This document shows positions 59,933-64,000 of a DNA stretch of 64,000 nt, in pieces (positions within the stretch are counted from its first letter, which is position 1; each line of letters starts with the position of its first letter). The translations under genes and the position numbers were made by a program. Source of the DNA: Rotaria sp. Silwood1 (taxonomy: Eukaryota > Rotifera > Eurotatoria > Philodinida > Philodinidae); NCBI GenBank assembly GCA_905250075.1, contig CAJNOP010000365.1, forward strand, positions 129,135 through 193,134, read 5' to 3'. Below the pieces are notes generated by a model. That model did no database searches, had not been told where the DNA came from, and worked only from the letters and a program-made list of their open reading frames with translations.

Positions 59933-60349
59933 CCCATCCGCCGCGATACGAGTGCATCGGCACGAGCAAAGACAATGATAGTGATTAAGAAGATAATAGA
60001 GTAACGATTTGAAAAAAAACAAATGACAACTACTTTGATAGCTAGTGAATTAGAAGATGAGAGACAACGTATAACATTGTATGAACTATTATGTGTTCGA
60101 TTAGATAGATGAGAAAAAATAATAATGCCAGATTGAAACAAATGTAGAAATGAACAACAAACATCATGAAAGAAAGAAAAAAAATGAAATGAAGAGGAGA
60201 AAAAACACCAAACGAAATATATGCTCGTACACAATTATTGCTGGTGATCAATATAATTGAAACCGATAGACAGCAAATGAGAAGAATACGCAAAGAGAAG
60301 GAAAGTAAAAGTTCGATTGACGATCATTGTATATGAACCGATTATTTGA
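59926..60349 (-). other. Region between the last retroelement ORF and the candidate LTR
   Basis: Two overlapping, very hydrophobic short frames (60042-60293 and 59926-60234) occur in pyrimidine-rich sequence. They have no recognisable motifs and probably reflect T-rich composition of an untranslated region. Confidence 0.3.
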
Positions 60350-61319
60350 CTATGATAATTCGATCATCTCGGTATTAAAAGCACTTGATAATCCAGGAGA
60401 TGGTTGATCGTGGTTTGGGGAGAAGACTGTTGCGTGTTCCTGTTGTTGTGTTGATGAGTTGATGGTGTTGAAGGTTGTTGACGATGTATCAGAGCGATGA
60501 TTGGTGACGTGTTGACTTGTATTAGTGTTTGCTTGTGGTGCTTGACTACAGACTGTGCTGTATAAACGTGGTTTACGTTGAAGAGGTGGTCGATGGTGTG
60601 ATTGATGATGGGATTTAGTTGAGCATGGAGGAGCATAGAATGACATAAGAGGAATTGGATTAGCAGGAGCATTGTGAAGTGGTGGTTCATTAACGTCAAG
60701 TTGTAATGACATAAGTGGTTGTGGAATTATTGTTTCATGAGATAATTGCCGTTTTAATGTTTTATTTGATTGTGCTGGTGCAGTTATATGTGAGACATGT
60801 GATGCCAAAGTATCAGGAGTAGAATTTTCTTTCGATGAGGATATTGTTGATGAGATGGTAGAGGGATTAGTTTCATTGGAAGATGGTAAGAATGAGAAAC
60901 GATTGACTGTGGTGGCATTTAAGATTGGAGAAAGTGTCCACGCTAGCTGAATGAGTCTAGTAGTGTGGAGTTGGGAGGAGGTGGATTCATTTATTTCTAA
61001 GAGTTTCAAAAAATAATTCATAAGCTGACGGTCGGAGACAGATAAGAGACCATGTAAGACGTATGACATCATCGGGATCAATATTATTGCGTCTGAGAAA
61101 AGCCGAGGATGAAGCAGAATCAAGGAGAGTGACAGTAGACAAGGCGGTCTGAAGCTGCGGATGAAAAGAGAAATGATCTTGGAGCCATTCACGGACTAAA
61201 TTAAGAGTGGTGTCAATAGAAGGGAGAGAAGAGAAATTTGCTACATGAAAGTTTTTAAGAATGTTCCAAATTGATGCGAGTATGGAGTCATGTTGTTGAT
61301 AAAAATACGTATGTGCCAT
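60350..61319 (-). CDS. Extra ORF downstream of env, broken by a frame change
   Basis: Two overlapping frames, 61319-60987 and 61192-60350, seem to make one product. The first starts MAHTYFYQQHDSILASIWN and is helical-looking, with hydrophobic residues and few low-complexity runs. The second continues with IQLAWTLSP and then a long Ser/Thr/Pro/Gln/His-rich tail (about 200 residues) ending near 60350. The shift must lie between 61192 and 60987. No family was recognised and no cysteine-knuckle or transmembrane segment is present. A further ORF after env is unusual for this class; it could be an accessory gene, a captured host fragment or the remains of a second element. It is on the same strand, about 100 nt after env. 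Confidence 0.5.
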
Positions 61320-61415
61320 TTTCTGCGAGGAAAGGTAATATTTTATGATTATATATAATATTTTTTTTTTTGTTTATGTTTATTTATTTATTGAAGGATT
61401 ATTATTAGGTGTTAT

Positions 61416-63116
61416 TTAGATGATGTTTCGTGTTATTGATAGAGGGGGTAAGGCTACACGTAAGTCTTGTAACAAGCGTGTTGAATAGCAGCGACGAATA
61501 TAACATATAGTCGTAATGGCAGCACATATTAAAATGCATCCTAATAGGAGTACGCTAATTACGGATAGGTACATTGGATGAGGAAGAGAGAACGTTGGTT
61601 TAGAGGATCTTTTCTCAACAAATTGCATCATTTGTTTTACTTCCTGCTCTAGAAGTTTAGTTGTAGACCAGCTATTATTACTCATAATATGGCGATGCAC
61701 ATTAAGAACGGAAACATTATTAAGAAATGAGGTGTTGTTATATAAAATGATTACAGAGGGAGCATGTTGGTTAGTAGCACTATCTGTTAGTGAGGATCCA
61801 GGACAAACGATGGTGTGACCAGGTGTTACGTTGATGAGAGCGACTGGTGGAAGAATAAGCTGCTCATTGAGACTTGACACTTGGTGAGAGAGTGGTTGAA
61901 GATCGGACTTTCTAACTGTTACACAATGAAATGATTGGAGGGAAGAAGTGATCCAAAGGTTGTCGTGGAGTTGACGAAGAAAGAAAGGAGAAGAAGGAAC
62001 TGGTTCCATGTGACATCTTGATAAGGGTAATCCGTTGAGAATTTGTCCTAAACAAGAAGTATTTGACATAAAACGAAATGGTGGAGTGTTTCTACAAGTT
62101 GTCATTAATCTGAAATCACATCCAAGATCGTCGTGATCTTACCATTCGATAGTGATATTATTCGACGGATTGATGGCGAAGTATCTCTGGAGTTTGGTTA
62201 ACTGGAGAGTTTCATTCTCGTGAAAGAATGGAATGGTGATTAATTTATAAAGGAGAAAGAGAGGTGCATCAGATCGAGGAACTGCGAAGAAGCTAGTAAT
62301 TACTAATCGTCCAATTTCAGAGAGATTAGGGGTGGAGTAAAGTGTAGTAGGAATGAAGTTGATTTGTTGAAGAATAAGCAGGCGGGTAATGATATGTGCT
62401 AGTGGTAAAGATCCAAGAGATGGATTAAAAGTTAAATTATCTTGACGAATAATACTATATACGACTGTGTGAAGATCGGATGGAGCTAGAAACGCAAGAG
62501 TGAGCTCATTTCGGAGAATTTGTCTGAGTGCTTGGTACAGAAATGAATGTTGAAATTGTATTTGTAGGAATGAGAGGTGATTTTGTAAGGCATTAATAGT
62601 ATCTGAATGATTGTCTACTATGGGAATAATAGAGTCAAGGAGTCTTTGAGTCATTTGTAATTGTTCTGTTAATTGAATCTGATCTGACTGAATTGTCACT
62701 AGTTGAGCTCCATGAATCTTTGTGGTATCGGATAGCTCAGCGAGTGATTTCCCCACAAGTGCAACTTCTTTCTGTAGATCTGAGACTTGTATGGCGCTCG
62801 AAGCAGACATTCCGAAAGTAATTGCTCCTAAGCCTAAACCGATAATAACAGGTATGAGACGTTTCGTTCGTTGAACGGTTATATGACAAGTAGGAATTTT
62901 TTCGGCAGCTGAAAGTGGAAGGAAGTGACACATGCTATTAGTCATAGGGAAAATAGCTGAATTGTGAATAATCATTTCAGATGGAGTATAGGGATCGATA
63001 TAATTTAGGAACAGACCAGATTCAGGATGAGCGATTGTAGTGTTTTTGGAGAATATATTTTCAGAAAACGTATGAAATACAGTGAGCAAGAATATCAGTA
63101 AAAAGAAAAGAGTCAT
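61416..63116 (-). CDS. env: Envelope-like class I fusion glycoprotein, interrupted by one in-frame stop
   Basis: The first open part (63116-62139) starts with a hydrophobic signal peptide (residues 1-18). A furin-type site RTKR at 83-86 is followed directly by a Gly/Ala-rich hydrophobic stretch (about 87-105), the layout of a fusion peptide. Next comes a heptad-rich region (about 110-190) suited to coiled-coil formation, and several N-glycosylation sites. A TAA at 62139-62141 ends this part. The same frame then continues without further stops through the second part (ATG 62105 to 61416), which ends with a transmembrane segment (about residues 179-202 of that part) and a short basic tail. This is the architecture of retroviral and baculovirus/paramyxovirus-type fusion proteins; similarity to any one family is not established. 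The stop may be a mutation inactivating the gene, readthrough, or an error; a GT/AG intron at this position would leave a stop. Confidence 0.75.
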
Positions 63117-63707
63117 TCTGGAGTTATGAAACGTAGTACTTACAACGTGTTGTTTTTCTTTTATTTTTGCTTGTTCGATTTAGACTTATATCCTTTTTTT
63201 GATTATTTCGGCTTTTTATTATAACCGTAATATCAGTGAAGAAACAAAAACAATGTGTGATAGTGTAAGGAAGATGAAAAAGTGGATGAATGACCCGCTA
63301 TGGATAAGTTAGAGAGAGGGAGAGATTTAATTTCTCTTTTTTTGTTTTTTGAATGCAGTGCTTATCCGACTGATAAGTTATATCTAATGATGGATAGGAT
63401 TGGTGAAAGAGAGTGAAGGATGGGGTCAACAATAAATGTACGATTGATCATTGAACTCTTGACAGACAACTGCTTAACAGACATATTGCAGATTGATGGG
63501 AATATCTGCAGGATTAGAAACATGTTTGACAGTTGAAATATACACAGTGTCTAATGTGATAGATTTGCAATGGATCGAAGCGAAGGTCATTCTTTCTCAG
63601 TATGACCGGATATATAGGAAAGGAAAAGGTTATTTAATGAACATTGCATGAACGGGAGGTCATTGTTATGATATAGATGGTGCTATAGATTCAATCGGTT
63701 AGGTCGT
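63117..63707 (-). other. Spacer between pol and env
   Basis: No long open frame occurs on the minus strand. The length would allow an acceptor site for a spliced env message, but none can be chosen with confidence. Confidence 0.4.
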
Positions 63708-64000
63708 CTATGTATTCGAATCGGACGTTGATATAATAGTGGACGGAGAGAGGTCATCATTGTTTGACGGGCGAGAAGGAATCATATTTGTAGCATTGCT
63801 TGTATCGATACTCATCAATGGTTGGGGGTGTGTATTTAAAGTTTGATCTGGTGTATTTCGTGTATTGTTGACACGAATATCATTCGGTTCATAAAATGGT
63901 TTAAGTCGATCAATGTTGATGACTCCTAAATTTACTCCGTCAGAGAGACGCTGAATAATAAAAGAAGAGGGAGTAAGAACTTGAGTGATGCGACAAGGAC
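63708..64000 (-). CDS. pol: C-terminal end of retroelement Pol (integrase GPY/F-like region), 5' partial
   Basis: The frame is open from the window edge to a TAG at 63708-63710 (97 codons visible). It starts with PCRITQVLTPSSFIIQ, continues with a short Leu/Ser-rich strand and then VINIDRLKPFYEP. This is the pattern of the GPY/F module at the C-terminus of Ty3/gypsy and retroviral integrases, in which a G-P-aromatic strand is followed by a 'V-x-x-x-R-L-K-P-Y/F' strand. The remaining 60 residues are a polar Asn/Ser/Thr/Pro-rich tail. The catalytic D,D-35-E core would lie upstream, outside the window. Confidence 0.75.
   Translation of the reverse strand, partial: PCRITQVLTPSSFIIQRLSDGVNLGVINIDRLKPFYEPNDIRVNNTRNTPDQTLNTHPQPLMSIDTSNATNMIPSRPSNNDDLSPSTIISTSDSNT

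Larger units (their letters stand above)
59646..64000 (-). mobile_element. 3' half of a retrovirus-like (Ty3/gypsy-type) element with envelope gene
   Basis: Read on the minus strand, the order is integrase C-terminus, about 590 nt of spacer, envelope-like gene, an additional ORF, then a possible LTR. This gag-pol-env order is that of retroviruses and errantivirus-like elements; bdelloids are known to carry env-bearing LTR elements. The 5' half, including gag, protease and reverse transcriptase, lies beyond the window edge. The element carries a stop codon in env and a frame change in the last ORF, so this copy looks inactive unless these are sequencing errors. Confidence 0.75.

Noticed and set aside
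62101-62145. A possible 33-nt intron (GTAAGA...TTTCAG) removing the env stop codon
   Set aside because: Removing it creates a TGA at the junction, so it does not restore an open frame, and it would be shorter than the other introns seen.
1-64000. CRISPR arrays, rRNA genes and tRNA genes
   Set aside because: Short-word arrays here are degenerate and lack unique equal-length spacers; no rRNA core sequence or cloverleaf with a good B-box was recognised by eye, though a covariance search was not possible.

Overview
This is an AT-rich, intron-bearing animal genome window, most likely from a bdelloid rotifer (Rotaria/Adineta-like). The pointers are small introns (mostly 45-100 nt) with strict GT/AG ends, a plant-like PPR gene, an arginine ADP-ribosyltransferase with a TPR-like tail, a retrovirus-like element with an envelope gene, and many blocks resembling the bdelloid telomere hexamer TGTGGG. 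The species assignment is inference.

Layout. 1.3-7.5 kb (- strand): a 16-exon ROCO-family gene reconstructed here as NHR, ROC GTPase, COR, Cys-rich patch, Death domain, TIR and a C-terminal prenylation-type box, about 1331 aa with every exon in phase. 13.6-15.3 kb (-): a complete five-exon labial/Hox1 homeobox gene. 18-22.4 kb: a foldback repeat, a possible retrotransposon remnant and a 1.7-kb hAT-like element with a perfect 8-bp target duplication. 24.5-36.8 kb (+): a PPR gene with a mitochondrial-type N-terminus and near-duplicate exons; three of its introns are filled with large imperfect palindromes and nested elements, and it runs into a 100-N assembly gap (37059-37158).

The sequence after the gap begins with telomere-like CCCACA repeats. 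From 37 to 46 kb it is a dense patchwork of short TIR elements whose cores are degenerate arrays of one short word each, plus decayed telomere-like tracts. 46.4-47.9 kb (+): the ADP-ribosyltransferase gene; a phase-compatible further exon at 53.25 kb suggests that a 5.3-kb repeat-filled intron separates them. 54.8-56.9 kb: a 2-kb foldback element. 59.05-59.54 kb (-): a small unknown gene with a one-base homopolymer frameshift. 59.6-64 kb (-): the 3' half of a retrovirus-like element: integrase C-terminus, an envelope-like fusion protein interrupted by one stop codon, an extra unknown ORF, and a possible LTR.

The ROCO/Death/TIR protein and the ADP-ribosyltransferase could both act in immune or cell-death signalling, the Hox1 gene is developmental, and the PPR protein is predicted to bind organellar RNA. 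No operon-like link between the genes is visible. The dominant theme is accumulation of foldback, hAT-like and telomere-like repeats around and inside genes.
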